From Trichoplax sp. H2 (taxonomy: Eukaryota; Placozoa; Uniplacotomia; Trichoplacea), in the NCBI GenBank assembly GCA_003344405.1, contig NOWV01000163.1, positions 115,576 to 179,575 on the forward strand: a DNA stretch of 64,000 nucleotides, written 5' to 3'. The position numbers were made by a program, and so were the translations under genes. How positions within the stretch are numbered: position 1 is the stretch's first letter; each line of letters starts with the position of its first letter. This document shows positions 25,559-36,290 of this stretch, in pieces. The notes under the pieces were generated by a model. That model worked only from the letters and a program-made list of their open reading frames with translations, made no database searches and had not been told where the DNA came from.

Positions 25559-26683
25559 ATGACCATGGCGAACAGTCCTACTTGTAATGCTCAATGTGTT
25601 TATTATGGAAATGACAGCCTTAACTCCAGTCAAATTGATCTAACAGCCATTGTAGCTGGTCAAGATGTTATCTCTAGTATCTATATATGTATCGGCGTTA
25701 TTGGAACTTTATTGAATGGCTTAGTGGTATATATTCTTGTCAATAAGAAAATTTTAAGATCGCGTATTCTTCGACACTTGATGATTAATCTGGCAGTGGC
25801 GGATTTATGCTCAGCTCTAGCCGTTATATTACTTGGTACTAAAACCTTCTATATAATTAATTTCAGCAGTAGCACTAGAATGAATCAAGAAGTCAATCTT
25901 AGCTTATTTGGGCAAGAACTCAATGGAATATGCAAGTCTAGCTATATTATATTTTTTATGACTAATTTTGTTTCAACTTTAAATTTAACAATCATTGCAA
26001 TAGATCGCTATCGAACATTTGTCGTCAATAATATGGTCTCTATAAGATCGAAGCAAGTGAGTCTGGGTAAAATACGCTTATTAATAGCCTGCTTTTGGGT
26101 GGTTTCTATTGGTTTTGCCTTTCCTTTCATCGAAACTTTCGAGCTAACACCTAGAGTGAATAATCGTTGTCTGTTTGCACACTCTTATAAGCATTGCACG
26201 TATAATATTGTCCTAATGGCTATAGTTTTAAGTTTATTTTGTGCTTTACCGGCCGTTATCATGATATTTTGCTACTTTAACATCATTCTATTTCTTCGTA
26301 AGCATGCGACAGGCACCAAGAACTTACTAAATAATAATAAGGAGAATCAAGCACGAGATCTTAATCACACCAAACTATTCGCCGTTATCACTTTTGCTTT
26401 TACGATCACTGTAACACCATTTATGGGATATTTAATCTACGTTTCTTGGACCAACTGTAATGCCGATGAGATTTTGCAGTATCTGTTAATAAAATCTGCT
26501 TACGGATGGATAGCATTTCATGAAGTTGCTCACTTCCTTTTTATTTTACCTCCAATTATAAATCCATTATGCTACACATTTAGTTCTCGTTCTTACCGCA
26601 AAGCAATCTTGAATGGATGCCAATGCAATAAAGCCACAGCTATTGGTCCTTCAACTCAAACAAACTCCACTTCAAATCGTTAG
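25559..26683 (+). CDS. class A GPCR, array member 3, 374 aa (receptor 4)
   Basis: Seven-helix receptor. Two starts are possible: the ATG at 25559 has poor context, while Met3 at 25565 lies in ACCATGGCG like the paralogue at 18776 and may be the real one. N-tail C9-x3-C13 plus several N-x-S/T sequons (N18, N22). Landmarks: N53, D82, C125 with C204, D149-R150-Y151, W180, P189, P231, P287, loop-3 C300-N-A-D-E, helix-7 E322-V-A-H325 and PPIIN335-P-L-C-Y339. The toggle position is Val285. It is the only array copy with Asp rather than Glu in the ionic lock. The tail ends in GCQCNK with cysteines that could be palmitoylated, then a Ser/Thr-rich end. AATAAA occurs 24 bp past the stop. Inverted LTR-C copies bracket the gene (24525 + and 29790 -). 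Confidence 0.93.
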   Translation: MTMANSPTCNAQCVYYGNDSLNSSQIDLTAIVAGQDVISSIYICIGVIGTLLNGLVVYILVNKKILRSRILRHLMINLAVADLCSALAVILLGTKTFYIINFSSSTRMNQEVNLSLFGQELNGICKSSYIIFFMTNFVSTLNLTIIAIDRYRTFVVNNMVSIRSKQVSLGKIRLLIACFWVVSIGFAFPFIETFELTPRVNNRCLFAHSYKHCTYNIVLMAIVLSLFCALPAVIMIFCYFNIILFLRKHATGTKNLLNNNKENQARDLNHTKLFAVITFAFTITVTPFMGYLIYVSWTNCNADEILQYLLIKSAYGWIAFHEVAHFLFILPPIINPLCYTFSSRSYRKAILNGCQCNKATAIGPSTQTNSTSNR

Positions 26684-26707
26684 AGATAGTAGTCTAAACA
26701 GTAAATC

Positions 26708-26713
26708 AATAAA
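26708..26713 (+). promoter_or_regulatory. candidate poly(A) signal of receptor 4
   Basis: AATAAA 24 bp after the stop, with a second AATAAA about 20 bp further on. Such hexamers are frequent in this AT-rich sequence, so support is positional only. Confidence 0.4.
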
Positions 26714-27719
26714 TTTTGTCTGATTTTTAGAATAATAAATAAGTAATTTTATCCGCTGAAGATGATGAAACTAGAGATAGACAATGAAACTAGTAGAAAT
26801 CGACAAATGGTTATTTATAGTATTTAGAAACAATAATCAGATAAAATAATTGCTAAATTTTAAGGTATATAGTTTTAGTGGTGCTGAAGCCAATCGCTAA
26901 TTATGAAAGATGATTTCTAATCAGAAATCCTTTCCATATTGCAATTGATTTTTAATGCATACTTAGTCTGCTTCAGATGACGGAGTACTGTACTATATTA
27001 ATAAATTAATATTTATATCATTAAAGTCTAATTTAAAACCTTTTAAATTCTATATTTGTAGTACTTTATGAACTTAAGGACAGATTTTATCATTATCCTT
27101 CATTTTTTCATTATTTGTCGATTTTATCTGGTTTAAATTTCGATATTATGGTGAAATTTTGTATTAATTGTACACATTTATGCCAACGTATCACCTTTGG
27201 CAAGCGACTGATATATATTGATGATTTTTTAAAGTGAACATTTGTATGCAGTATCACCATGTTCTTAAGATTTAGTGTATTTCCTCTATGTTTAAATATT
27301 TATTATTCAGTAGCTAAGCTTTCTTTTCTTAATAAGAGCATCATTGAGTTGCGCTCTAATTAAATATTTCATTTGCTGTGAAAATTTTCTAAGGATGCTT
27401 GACGTACAATCTAGTGCAATAAAGAAATTTTTAATATTTCAGTAATTGACAAGATTGACTACTGTTATGATTTTATTTCAAATCATACTAATATGCTATA
27501 TTAATAGCACTTATTATTGGATCTTTCTTTAACTTTGTGAGCTATAAATAAAATATTAAATTAGTTAATTCAGATCTCAAATAAATAACTATTGCCTTCC
27601 TGAATCAGATCAATAATCAGAGTAGCTAACATATTCCTTGAGTCAGGCGTTGTAGTAAAAATACTAATAATACCTACTCCTGTCAATTTTCAGTTTTTGT
27701 TCAAAATTTTCCCTTATAT

Positions 27720-28140
27720 TTTCCTGGTAAGGAAACTGAAATCACAGCTATGCCATTCTTTGTTTTTGTAAAAGGTTATTTGAAATTAAAGTGAATGGCA
27801 TGTCTGGATGATATTTTGCTAGATTAACAGATTAAATTGGTATACCCCCGCAATAGTTAATTTTAAGGCGTTATAACTTTAGCATTATTGATTACCTTTG
27901 AATAATGGAATACATATAATCATCCAGTTTATTTATTTACTACTTTATTTTTAACAAATTTCATGTAAACAACTAATTGTAAAATAAAACGGATTGCATA
28001 CGACAATACTGCTTTGATTAGTAATGTTGTTGTGTGAAATCACAAATTATTTAATGTATAAATGATTAGTATGTTATTAAACTTTATGTTACTTTGACTC
28101 CTAAGGATTGAACTGTAGAAGTGAAGTGAAGGAAAATTGT
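27720..28140 (+). repeat. duplicated 3' block, copy 1 (after receptor 4)
   Basis: Aligns collinearly with 35880-36290 over about 400 bp with many substitutions and small indels. Shared runs include GAATTAAAGTGAATG-like, GATATTTT, GGCATTA-TGATTAC and TTGAATAAT. It starts about 1.04 kb past the receptor-4 stop, against about 0.1 kb for copy 2 past receptor 5. It shows that the duplication that made the array included flanking DNA. Confidence 0.7.
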
Positions 28141-29789
28141 TTAAATCAAAATTTGTTCACTGTAGGAAAGTTGCATGAAAACATGTAATTGTGAAAGCTT
28201 TCCAAAATACATGAGCATTCTAAGATACAGTTATGAGTTGCGTTTGTGTGCTAAGAGTTTCTTCTTATATAAGTAGCCGTTTTAGGAATAAAATAGTTTC
28301 ACGAGTTTACAGCCCACCGTTGAGTGTAAATGCGTTGTATTGACGGTTATATAGTTGATGGCTTGCCCTTAGATTATAGATTGTAAAACTAATTCACTTT
28401 CCAGTGAGGAAAAGTAAATTAGTTAGATATCCTACTTATAGGAGAGCTCAAAGGTCAAATCTTATTTTAAGCATGACTGCCTCTTTTTATAAGCGTGCTC
28501 TAACGTAATTTAAAATATAGCAACGATTTTCCCCATAAAGAAAGTTCGTTCTCCATAGTTTACGCGTAAAGAGGTTTATATCATTTCTGACGATAAACTT
28601 AAGGAAAAGGTCGGTAGTTTTTCCTTGAATTAATCTTGATAAGTGATTCTAGGTAGACGAAGACCAATATGTATTTCCGGTATATCTTTGTCTTTAGAAG
28701 GATATATAGATAGTGGTGACAAATAGATACTATGGAACTTTAAAGGCGTTGTCTATTGTGATTACGAATGGAATAAATGGCTCTTTCTCACTACTTGATC
28801 ATGTTGAATTTCCCCTTAGAACAGTGATAAATAAAAAGATTTCATCTCGGTAAATGAAATACTGCTTACTTTATGTTGTAAATGAAAGATAGTTATTTTA
28901 AGTCGTAATGCAGTTATAACATCTCGTAGTTCTTTTTTGTCAGATGCAGTTGTTTAAGTAACTCTACTATAAAAGAATCAATTAATTGAATGTCTAACAT
29001 ATAATAGATTGACTGTATAATTCTAACAATTGAGACATGATCAATTAGGTGAATAATGAAGTATACAGTTACCATCCTTTCTTGTATCCTTTTATGAAGT
29101 AACTCTCAACTTCAAAGTATGTTTAGAACGAACGCGGAAGTATAATAATTGAAAAGTATAAGTCACGTAATTATCTTTCTTATTTGCCAATTTGATACTT
29201 ATATGAATGCTATTAATTCGAAAGATAAATAAATTCAATGATCTTTGCACTAGAATTTAAGTACACTGCAAACGCGAATTTAAATTGATCCTAAGCTTAG
29301 AGGCTAGAGAAAAAGTATTGTTTGATCTAAGAATAATTAAAGCGGTAAGAATTTTTTGCAATTACATGGTTTAAGTTCTTAACCTTGCCCTTTGGATTGA
29401 TTAAAAATTATTGAGAATATGTATTGTACTGCATATACGAATCTATAGTATATCTTGAAATGATTTTTATCTAGTGTACTTTATCCTCTTCGTAGATAGA
29501 AATTCTTAATTATGATCGTCGTCTAAATATCTTCATAGATTCATAATCATCCGAATAATATTTGACCACTAGTTGCTAATACATTCTCCTAAGTTGAGCT
29601 ATCGTTAAACATTAAAAATCGTTATATCGTTGTCGAAGCCATTCCATTTTTTGCTTTTACTTTGGAGAAAAAATTGATTTAACTTTATATTAGCTATGAT
29701 ATATAGTAGCTTTTCTTCATGATTTATTCTACTAATTGAGAAAATTATTATTAAGCTCGCTTAAAATGGATAATGACTGGTAATTCTAC

Positions 29790-30341
29790 TGTGATATATA
29801 CCGATCACGAAATTCCAAATTTTAGAAAAATAAGGGCTTTATTGAATCTTATATAGAGATTAACTACACACAGCTCTACTCTAGCCGAATGCTACTATTA
29901 AAGACTTCTACAACGAACTAACAGAATAATCTAAAGTTGCATACTTTTATACTTTTCGTAGCATTCGCAGCTACAATCCGCACGTCAACCTTTTACCTTA
30001 TTTTACAGATAGTAAAATTATTCTTAGTAGCACTTTTCTACTGCAGACCATCATTAATCTGATATGGATACGATTACAGTATTTACGTAGACATTATTCA
30101 CACCAGCCAAAGTACAATGAATTAACCATATCTTAATATATAATTTTTAGTTTTATTTTTACCTATAGCCTTCTTGGTAGCTCAACACCTTACTGTATAT
30201 GGTCTTATGTACTCTAGCATAGAGTCTATACCACTACAGTCTATAGTTATGGCTACCATGTATCTCTTAGGATAAGTATCTACCGTACATTATACTAAAC
30301 ATGGCTAACAGTCTACAAGCACAATACTAAGTTACATTACA
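29790..30341 (-). mobile_element. solo LTR, family LTR-C (552 bp), inverted
   Basis: Read on the minus strand it starts TGTAATGTAACTTAG and ends TATATATCACA, the same ends as the copy at 54409. Flanks TCTAC and TTTGC match at only 3 of 5 bases, so the target duplication is decayed or the element rearranged. The body keeps the GTATAAAAG-type TATA and AATAAAG poly(A) areas with substitutions. It forms an inverted pair with the copy at 24525. Confidence 0.72.
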
Positions 30342-31159
30342 TTTGCAAAACCCTGGTAATTAAAGTAACGGTTCCTAATGGTAGTCATGTTAAATCTGGA
30401 TGTTGCTTGTTTCTTCGGATTGGGAGTTCATTCTATCTATGCTTTGTTCGTGGTCTTTTTATTAATAAATTCGTGATCAAAGAAAAGTCCTTTAGTTCAT
30501 GAGACTCTAATAGCAATTATTTAAAAGTTCATCTTCTTTCAGAATTACGTAAGGTCGTTATTCTTGATAAGTATTTAGAAGAATATAATAGTTGAAACGG
30601 ATCAACGTGGCCATGATGCTCATAGTCAAACTGATATGCTGATAATTTTTGACTTCAATTTATAGCGTACGTGAATGTAACTGATATCTAAAATCTTTAA
30701 GGAGGTTTCAAAGGATTCAATAGACGATACTCATTATTCGATTCACTGTTTAATTATGATCTGTAACTTAGTTTTTTAAATTAATTTATTGAAAATAATC
30801 GTAATTATCTTGTATTCCATTGTGTAATACAGTAAGATAGTAATCCAACTTCCAGAAAGAAAGTGATTGATATTCTTAGATATTACGTGATTAAGGATTG
30901 GGACAAGTGTGTCGTTCATCGTACTACTGAAGTCTATAATTAATTTATTGGGCATAACTAGTGTTCTATGTTATCTTTCAAATACCTGAATACTATAATC
31001 CAATAAAAAGTTCTACTGTGCCAGTATGTACAAATTGCAGTATCGTGTTATAACGGCAATATAGTCTCGCTATTGACTAGACACAACTTCCTTTGAGTTT
31101 AATATTAATTCCAGATTGTCTGCAATTGTAATGAAAGGAAAGTGTAGAGATCAAGTTAC
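30342..31159. other. non-coding spacer
   Basis: Nothing recognisable; ordinary base composition, unlike the G-poor stretch that follows. Confidence 0.4.
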
Positions 31160-32033
31160 AAAACTTTAACAAACTTTAATTCTACTTTTGTTGCACTCTG
31201 GTCGACTTAGCAAAACTTTGACACCAAATAAAATTTAGGGAAATAATCGAACAACAATTTATTACAAAACAAAATGGAGAGTAGTATAAACCGAACAACA
31301 TTACAAATACTTAGCTTTAACTATTAATAAAATAAGTCACAGACTTAAAAACTGTCAACGACCAAACAACCTTTCAAAAAGAAGAAAGTTTTAACTTGCG
31401 ACAATTCGATCCCGAAGGCCTTTTAAATTCAACAAGTTTTTCAAATAAAATCTTCTACTCTCTGTCTAAATTTTCTAGTTGCACTATCATTTATAGGCTT
31501 CTTAGAGCCGTCAGAGGTATTTAAAACTAAACAATTGCTAACCAATCGCTCTCAAGATCCGTTTTAGAAACCTACTTTGCACCATGTAAGAAAACAAAAA
31601 TCATTCAAAGTTCAGACACAATTCACCCTACGATTCCCTACAAAACACTATAAAACTAGCAAGCTAACTATAAAAATACATCAAATTTCACTTCTAACAT
31701 AATTTCTATCATTATTTCGCTACACTATAAAAGTCTAAAAATCAACCTTTAAACATCAAGATTTAGTCATCAAAATAACATTCTAACTACTTAACAATCA
31801 ACGCAACCTCTGCCAATTTCCACCTTATTTTCCATTTTTCTAACTAAACTTTCCTAATGTGACTTTCAAGTCACATCATAAAATTCCAAAGTTTCAAATT
31901 CATAACCAAAAGTTCAAATTTAAAAAATCAACTCTTACGATATTTTTCATAAACTAAAATCTAAAAATTACAACAGAAAAATTATATCAGACATAAATTA
32001 AAACAGGAAAATTATATCAGACATAAATCCGAC
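31160..32033. other. strand-asymmetric, G-poor island
   Basis: The + strand is strikingly short of G. A hand count of 31561-31980 gives about 23 G against 92 C in 420 bases. Neighbouring spacers show no such skew. No long open frame exists on either strand. It contains a near-perfect palindrome at 31856-31875 (ATGTGACTT/AAGTCACAT) and a direct repeat at 31977-32028. It ends where the haplotype-duplicated sequence begins. It may be the body of an unrecognised element, a non-coding transcript or transferred DNA; I cannot say which. Confidence 0.6.
31977..32028. repeat. 30-bp-period tandem repeat, 2 copies
   Basis: An exact stretch of about 21 bp with the core TTATATCAGACATAAAT appears at 31977 and again 30 bp later, at 32007. 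Confidence 0.65.
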
Positions 32034-32113
32034 TGGTTCCGGAATCCGAAAAATTCGGTTCTTATAAAGATCACAGTAATCGCTTATCAAAAAAATTTAT
32101 ATGACTATTACGA
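32034..32113. repeat. haplotype-duplicated flank, left copy
   Basis: This 80-bp stretch, beginning GGTTCCGGAATCC and containing a CCGAA-AAA-TTCGG hairpin, recurs apparently identically at 32771-32849 right after the N gap. It is the left edge of the allelic overlap around gap 1. Confidence 0.7.
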
Positions 32114-32750
32114 TGTCACGGTACGAACTACCGTGAAGAAATAGCTATCTAAATTTGGTTAATATAATATAGCGATAATATGTTTGAAGATTCCTATTTA
32201 GTTCGTTAGTCGGTTAGATAGTCAACTAGTTTTTTCAATTGATATTTAATTGTAAAGACTATAATCTTGGGTGCCAAGATTCCTTCAGTAATAAATGATA
32301 GTAAATCTCTGACTATCTCGTCTACATCATCTGTGACGCTATAATTATACCATAGTGTTCGGTCGTTGGAACTGAATTATTTGATGATATAGCTAATCTC
32401 GCCTCTTTAAGTTAGTAAGTGGCGTTCTCCGCAAGGATTGGCGTGTGTAGACTACTTTGTCACTAGTGGTGTGTGACAATGTTACAACTAGTTACTTAAA
32501 GTAGGAATTATTCTAATTATAAATTTGTTACAGTAAATTTAATGCTGTGCTGTAATATGTACTGAAATGATTCTGTGAATGGACATATTGTAGTCCGACT
32601 GTGAAAAATTAGTTAGTAGATGTTCTCACCTAAGTAATTTTATAAGATGACTTGTGAATGTTAGCTGCTGTAGAAGGGTATATAAGCCCATCAGATAGTT
32701 GAATAAAGCAGTTCTCAATTGTCTAGTTAAGTTTAACGTAGAATCAAAGG
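32114..32750 (+). mobile_element. LTR-A copy, interrupted by a nested LTR and cut by a gap
   Basis: Starts TGTCACGGTACG with the family's 5' hairpin. The LTR-A sequence runs to 32184, is interrupted by a 294-bp TG...CA insert, resumes at 32479 and continues through the TATATAAG box and AATAAA to AGAATCAAAGG, where the 20-N gap begins. U5 is missing. The same locus without the insert is present on the other side of the gap, so this is most likely one of two alleles. Confidence 0.75.
32185..32478. mobile_element. nested solo LTR, family LTR-D (294 bp)
   Basis: An insert inside LTR-A that begins TGAAGATTCC and ends GTGTGACA. Exact 5-bp ATGTT duplications flank it (32180-32184 and 32479-32483), and its uninterrupted target is seen in the other LTR-A copies. 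TG...CA ends plus a 5-bp duplication identify it as an LTR insertion. Read on the minus strand it begins TGTCACAC, resembling LTR-A's start, so the true orientation may be minus. It is single-copy in this window and carries no frame. Confidence 0.75.
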
Positions 32751-32770
32751 NNNNNNNNNNNNNNNNNNNN
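32751..32770. other. assembly gap 1 (20 N)
   Basis: The flanks are duplicated across the gap (32034-32750 against 32771-33263), differing mainly by the 294-bp LTR-D insert. This indicates unmerged haplotypes rather than a true tandem copy. Confidence 0.8.
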
Positions 32771-32849
32771 GGTTCCGGAATCCGAAAAATTCGGTTCTTA
32801 TAAAGATCACAGTAATCGCTTATCAAAAAAATTTATATGACTATTACGA

Positions 32850-33263
32850 TGTCACGGTACGAACTACCGTGAAGAAATAGCTATCTAAATTTGGTTAATA
32901 TAATATAGTGATAATATGTCACAACTAGTTACTTAAAGTAGGAATTATTCTAATTATAAATGTGTTACAGTAAATTTAATGCTGTGCTGTAATATGTACT
33001 GAAATGATTCTGTGAATGGACATATTGTAGTCCGACTGAGAAAAATTAGTTCGTAGTTGTTCTCACCTAAGTATTTTTATAAGATGACTTGTGAATGTTA
33101 GCTGCTGTAGAAGGGTATATAAGCCCATCAGATAGTCGAATAAAGCAATTCTCAATTGTCTAGTTAAGTTTAACGCAGAAGCAAAGGCGTCTAAATTCTT
33201 GTGAGGTAGTTAAGGGATACTGAACCCCGGAGACTATAGTAATTTAAAGATTTGTTTTACGTT
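32850..33263 (+). mobile_element. LTR-A copy, uninterrupted allele, 3' end lost
   Basis: Starts TGTCACGGTACG at 32850 after TACGA. It lacks the LTR-D insert and keeps TATATAAG and AATAAAG. Homology stops after GTTTTACGTT near 33263, so the terminal hairpin and CA end (about 30 bp) are missing and no right-hand target duplication is found. Probably the second haplotype of the copy at 32114. Confidence 0.75.
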
Positions 33264-34597
33264 CTGCTTTTCTGACATTAGTATCGCTGAGTATTCGCGA
33301 GTATTGACAGTTAATGTTTTAGCGTCAGATTGTACGGTAACTGTACGATTATAGACTACATTACAGTACTTTACCGTCATGTTATAAATCCCCTTTCTTT
33401 ATGGATAGGATTTTGCTACTAAATCAAATTCCTTTATAATTTGAATAGACGATCAAATACCCTTTCTTTAGATTAGGCAATTGCTCTCGGGCTACTTCTA
33501 TAGTAATCTCTATATAATACCTTGTTAAATAATGAAGAAGAAAAGATGACGACATGATGATTTGGCTGGGTAAAACTTAAAAACACTATCACTTTCTAGG
33601 TATTTTCTGTAGTAAAATAGTACTAGTTACATACTAAAAGCTATAGAGTACTCTACTTTTAGTCCTTTACTACACAATAATAGATTTCAACTAAGCTACT
33701 GTATCTTATAAGCGATTCTCTAGGCTAAAGATAATCTAATTTAATGAAGTTAGTGGAATAAAAGCACATATTTTTCGATATAAAATATAATGTAGAGAAA
33801 TAATTATATCAGAACTTTGATCGAGTAATTCTACTGTAGTTAATTATGATGAATTTCAAAAGATTTCTAGGGTCGAAAATTCTTGTGGCAGGTAGCTTAA
33901 AAAATTCACGTCTATGATTTATCATTAGAAATAAGTTAGCTAGGTAAATTTAATCATATCTAATTAAAGAACCTAGCCGGTCCATATTTAATCTTAAGAA
34001 ATTTAATTCTAAAATAATAAATTGTCCAAGTCAAGATGAAATTAAAAAAGCTTTATCTATGAGGTTTTAGAAAGGTAGAGGTATAACTCAATAACAAGTA
34101 TTTAAGATAATATACCCTTAGCCGGATAGAATCATCGGTTGCTATTTGTAATTTTTAGATACATAACGGCAACAATGCTGCTTGTAATCTTGTAACAAAC
34201 GCCATGGAAACAGTTTTACTCAAATACGAAATTAAATTATCCTAACACACGAATCTATCTACTGCAGATAAAATTACGAATTTATAGTATTAATATGAAT
34301 GACTAACTAAAATTAAATTATCTAATTCAAATCGAGCTATCAACAAAATCAATACGTGACTTATCGGTACTTCAATTATTATTTGTTAACAAATACCATT
34401 CTTAGTAAAATTTATATCTATAAATGAAGATAACAAGTAAACTTTCATGATATTTCTGCAAAGCCGTAGCGGATAGAGTAGCATCATTTCATTTACATCT
34501 TTATTTAAATCAGTCATAAGAAAGCTAGCATAATCTTACTTTCTGACTTTGTTGATATAATTTAATTTTAGATAGAAATTATTAAATTCTTGCTGCC
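33264..34597. other. spacer and 5' flank of receptor 5
   Basis: No gene seen. A TACGGTAACTGTACG palindrome-like stretch lies near 33340. The last 300 bp before the ATG are very AT-rich with no identifiable promoter element. Confidence 0.4.
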
Positions 34598-35782
34598 ATG
34601 GATCGGTATGCTAATGTATCCAAGGATATATGCCATGTAGAATGTCCTCTGCATAAATTAATGGGAAACATTTCTGATGGTGAAGAATTCTTCCGTCGAG
34701 GTCAATTGGCTATTGCTGGCATATACATTTTCATAGGCATCTTGGGACTGATTTTAAATACTGTTACTATTGTGATTTACGCTATAAAATTTCGGACGAA
34801 AATTACGACTTTTCATACTTTAATAATGAATCTTGCATTATCAGATACTCTATGCTCTATAGCTATTATTTTGCTTGGAGCTAAGACTATTCTCATTGAT
34901 ATGAGTTCGCGTTCTCAGCCTATTGATACTTTGAAGGCAGCACTGTCTGCAAATAACGCGATTTGCAAGTTCAGTTACGTTATTTTCTATATGACTAACT
35001 CCGTATCTACGCTAACTATAACTGGAATGGCCGTTGTACGATATATGTCTTTACTTGCAAGAAATATTACTGAATATCAGACATACAACGCAAAGCCAAG
35101 GAGAAGAATTTTCGTTCTGATTATAATATGGGCCTTAGCCATTAGCAGTGCAATTCCAGTTTTCAGAATTGTCGAACTAACTCCTGGAGTTAAAGTTCGC
35201 TGCTTTTTCGCAAATTATCATGATGAAGGCTGCTTTTATAATTTGGGCTACATTATTTCGATTACAATACTTTTATGCATTATTCCTATGGTAACACTAC
35301 TGTACTGCTATATTTATTTAGCTAAATTTTTATTCCGACAGCAAACAGAAAGGAGGGAATCTTTCAGTGAAGCGAATCTAAACTCGACTGCTTTTCGTAC
35401 TCGTAGTATTAAGGAAAGACGAGCAGCAATATTAGTAATCAGTGTTACAATTATATTTATTTCGACTTCGATTCCTTTTATAGTTTATCAGTGGATCATT
35501 TCTGTTAGTCAATGTAATGCCGATGAAATATTAATTTTCTGGATGTATAAGAGTTCATCGAACTGGATATTTTATGAAATTGCTCATTTGTTATTTATAT
35601 TGCCTCCTATATTGAATCCTATATGCTATACATGCTTTAATAGTAATTTTCACAACGCTTGCCGATCAGTACTAAAGAATAGAAGGCTTACCAGAGAATC
35701 TCAGTCATCGACTAAATCAAGCTTGTTGAACATTTTAGACAGCCTTATTTTCTATGCGGAGAAATTAAAAAGAGCAAAATAA
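34598..35782 (+). CDS. class A GPCR, array member 4, 394 aa, ionic lock VRY (receptor 5)
   Basis: Seven-helix receptor starting in an excellent GCCATGGAT context. N-tail C12-x3-C16 and sequons N6 and N24. Landmarks: N54, D83, C123 with C202, W178, P187, P230, P293, loop-3 C306-N-A-D-E, helix-7 E327-I-A-H330 and PPILN340-P-I-C-Y344. The ionic-lock acid is gone: V147-R148-Y149 replaces E/D-R-Y. In other class A receptors neutralising this acid tends to raise basal activity, so constitutive signalling is a possibility. The toggle position is Ser291. Loop 3 (R252-R-E-S255-F-S) and tail (SQSSTK around 368-373) match receptor 2, its likely closest relative. The tail is longer and more basic than in receptors 3 and 4. 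The frame is intact with no sign of decay. Confidence 0.93.
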   Translation: MDRYANVSKDICHVECPLHKLMGNISDGEEFFRRGQLAIAGIYIFIGILGLILNTVTIVIYAIKFRTKITTFHTLIMNLALSDTLCSIAIILLGAKTILIDMSSRSQPIDTLKAALSANNAICKFSYVIFYMTNSVSTLTITGMAVVRYMSLLARNITEYQTYNAKPRRRIFVLIIIWALAISSAIPVFRIVELTPGVKVRCFFANYHDEGCFYNLGYIISITILLCIIPMVTLLYCYIYLAKFLFRQQTERRESFSEANLNSTAFRTRSIKERRAAILVISVTIIFISTSIPFIVYQWIISVSQCNADEILIFWMYKSSSNWIFYEIAHLLFILPPILNPICYTCFNSNFHNACRSVLKNRRLTRESQSSTKSSLLNILDSLIFYAEKLKRAK

Positions 35783-35865
35783 CCTAAATAGAGATTAATA
35801 TGGTTTATAAAAGCATTACTGTAATTTCCGCTAATCGTGAATTTATTAAGCTAATTACCATAATT

Positions 35866-35871
35866 AATAAA
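35866..35871 (+). promoter_or_regulatory. candidate poly(A) signal of receptor 5
   Basis: AATAAA 84 bp after the stop, just before the duplicated block. Positional evidence only. Confidence 0.35.
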
Positions 35872-35879
35872 TTTTTAAT

Positions 35880-36290
35880 TTTCCTTATAAAAAAGCTGTA
35901 GTCGTAGTTATGTTGTTATTAGTTCTTGTAAAAGCTATTCAAGCTATTTAGAATTAAAGTGAATGAAATATTCAGGGTGATATTTTACAAGATTAAGATA
36001 TTGAACGAATATTACCCGAAAGTTATAATTTTTAAAGCGCTGTGATTTGGGCATTAATGATTACTTTTGAATAATATAATAAATATAATTATTCAATTTA
36101 TTTACCAAAGCATTCATAATTGATTTCATGTCAATAACTAATAGATAATGAGAGGCATAAAACAAGGTTGCTTGGGTTACTAATATTGTTTGGTTTATTA
36201 CAAATTATGTTATGAACATATGCATTATTTTTTGTACCTTATATATATATTTTTATACATTGAAGTATAGGGGTGAAATAAATAAAAATT
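35880..36290 (+). repeat. duplicated 3' block, copy 2 (after receptor 5)
   Basis: Partner of 27720-28140, collinear and in the same orientation relative to the upstream receptor. The best-preserved part is about 35945-36115. Conservation of a non-coding block beside two paralogues fits segmental duplication; it could also be an exon or regulatory RNA region held by selection. Confidence 0.7.

Larger units (their letters stand above)
26684..29789. other. 3' flank and spacer, contains duplicated block
   Basis: No gene is seen. A block at about 27720-28140 is homologous to 35880-36290, which lies downstream of receptor 5 (separate entry). The rest is featureless AT-rich DNA. Confidence 0.45.
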
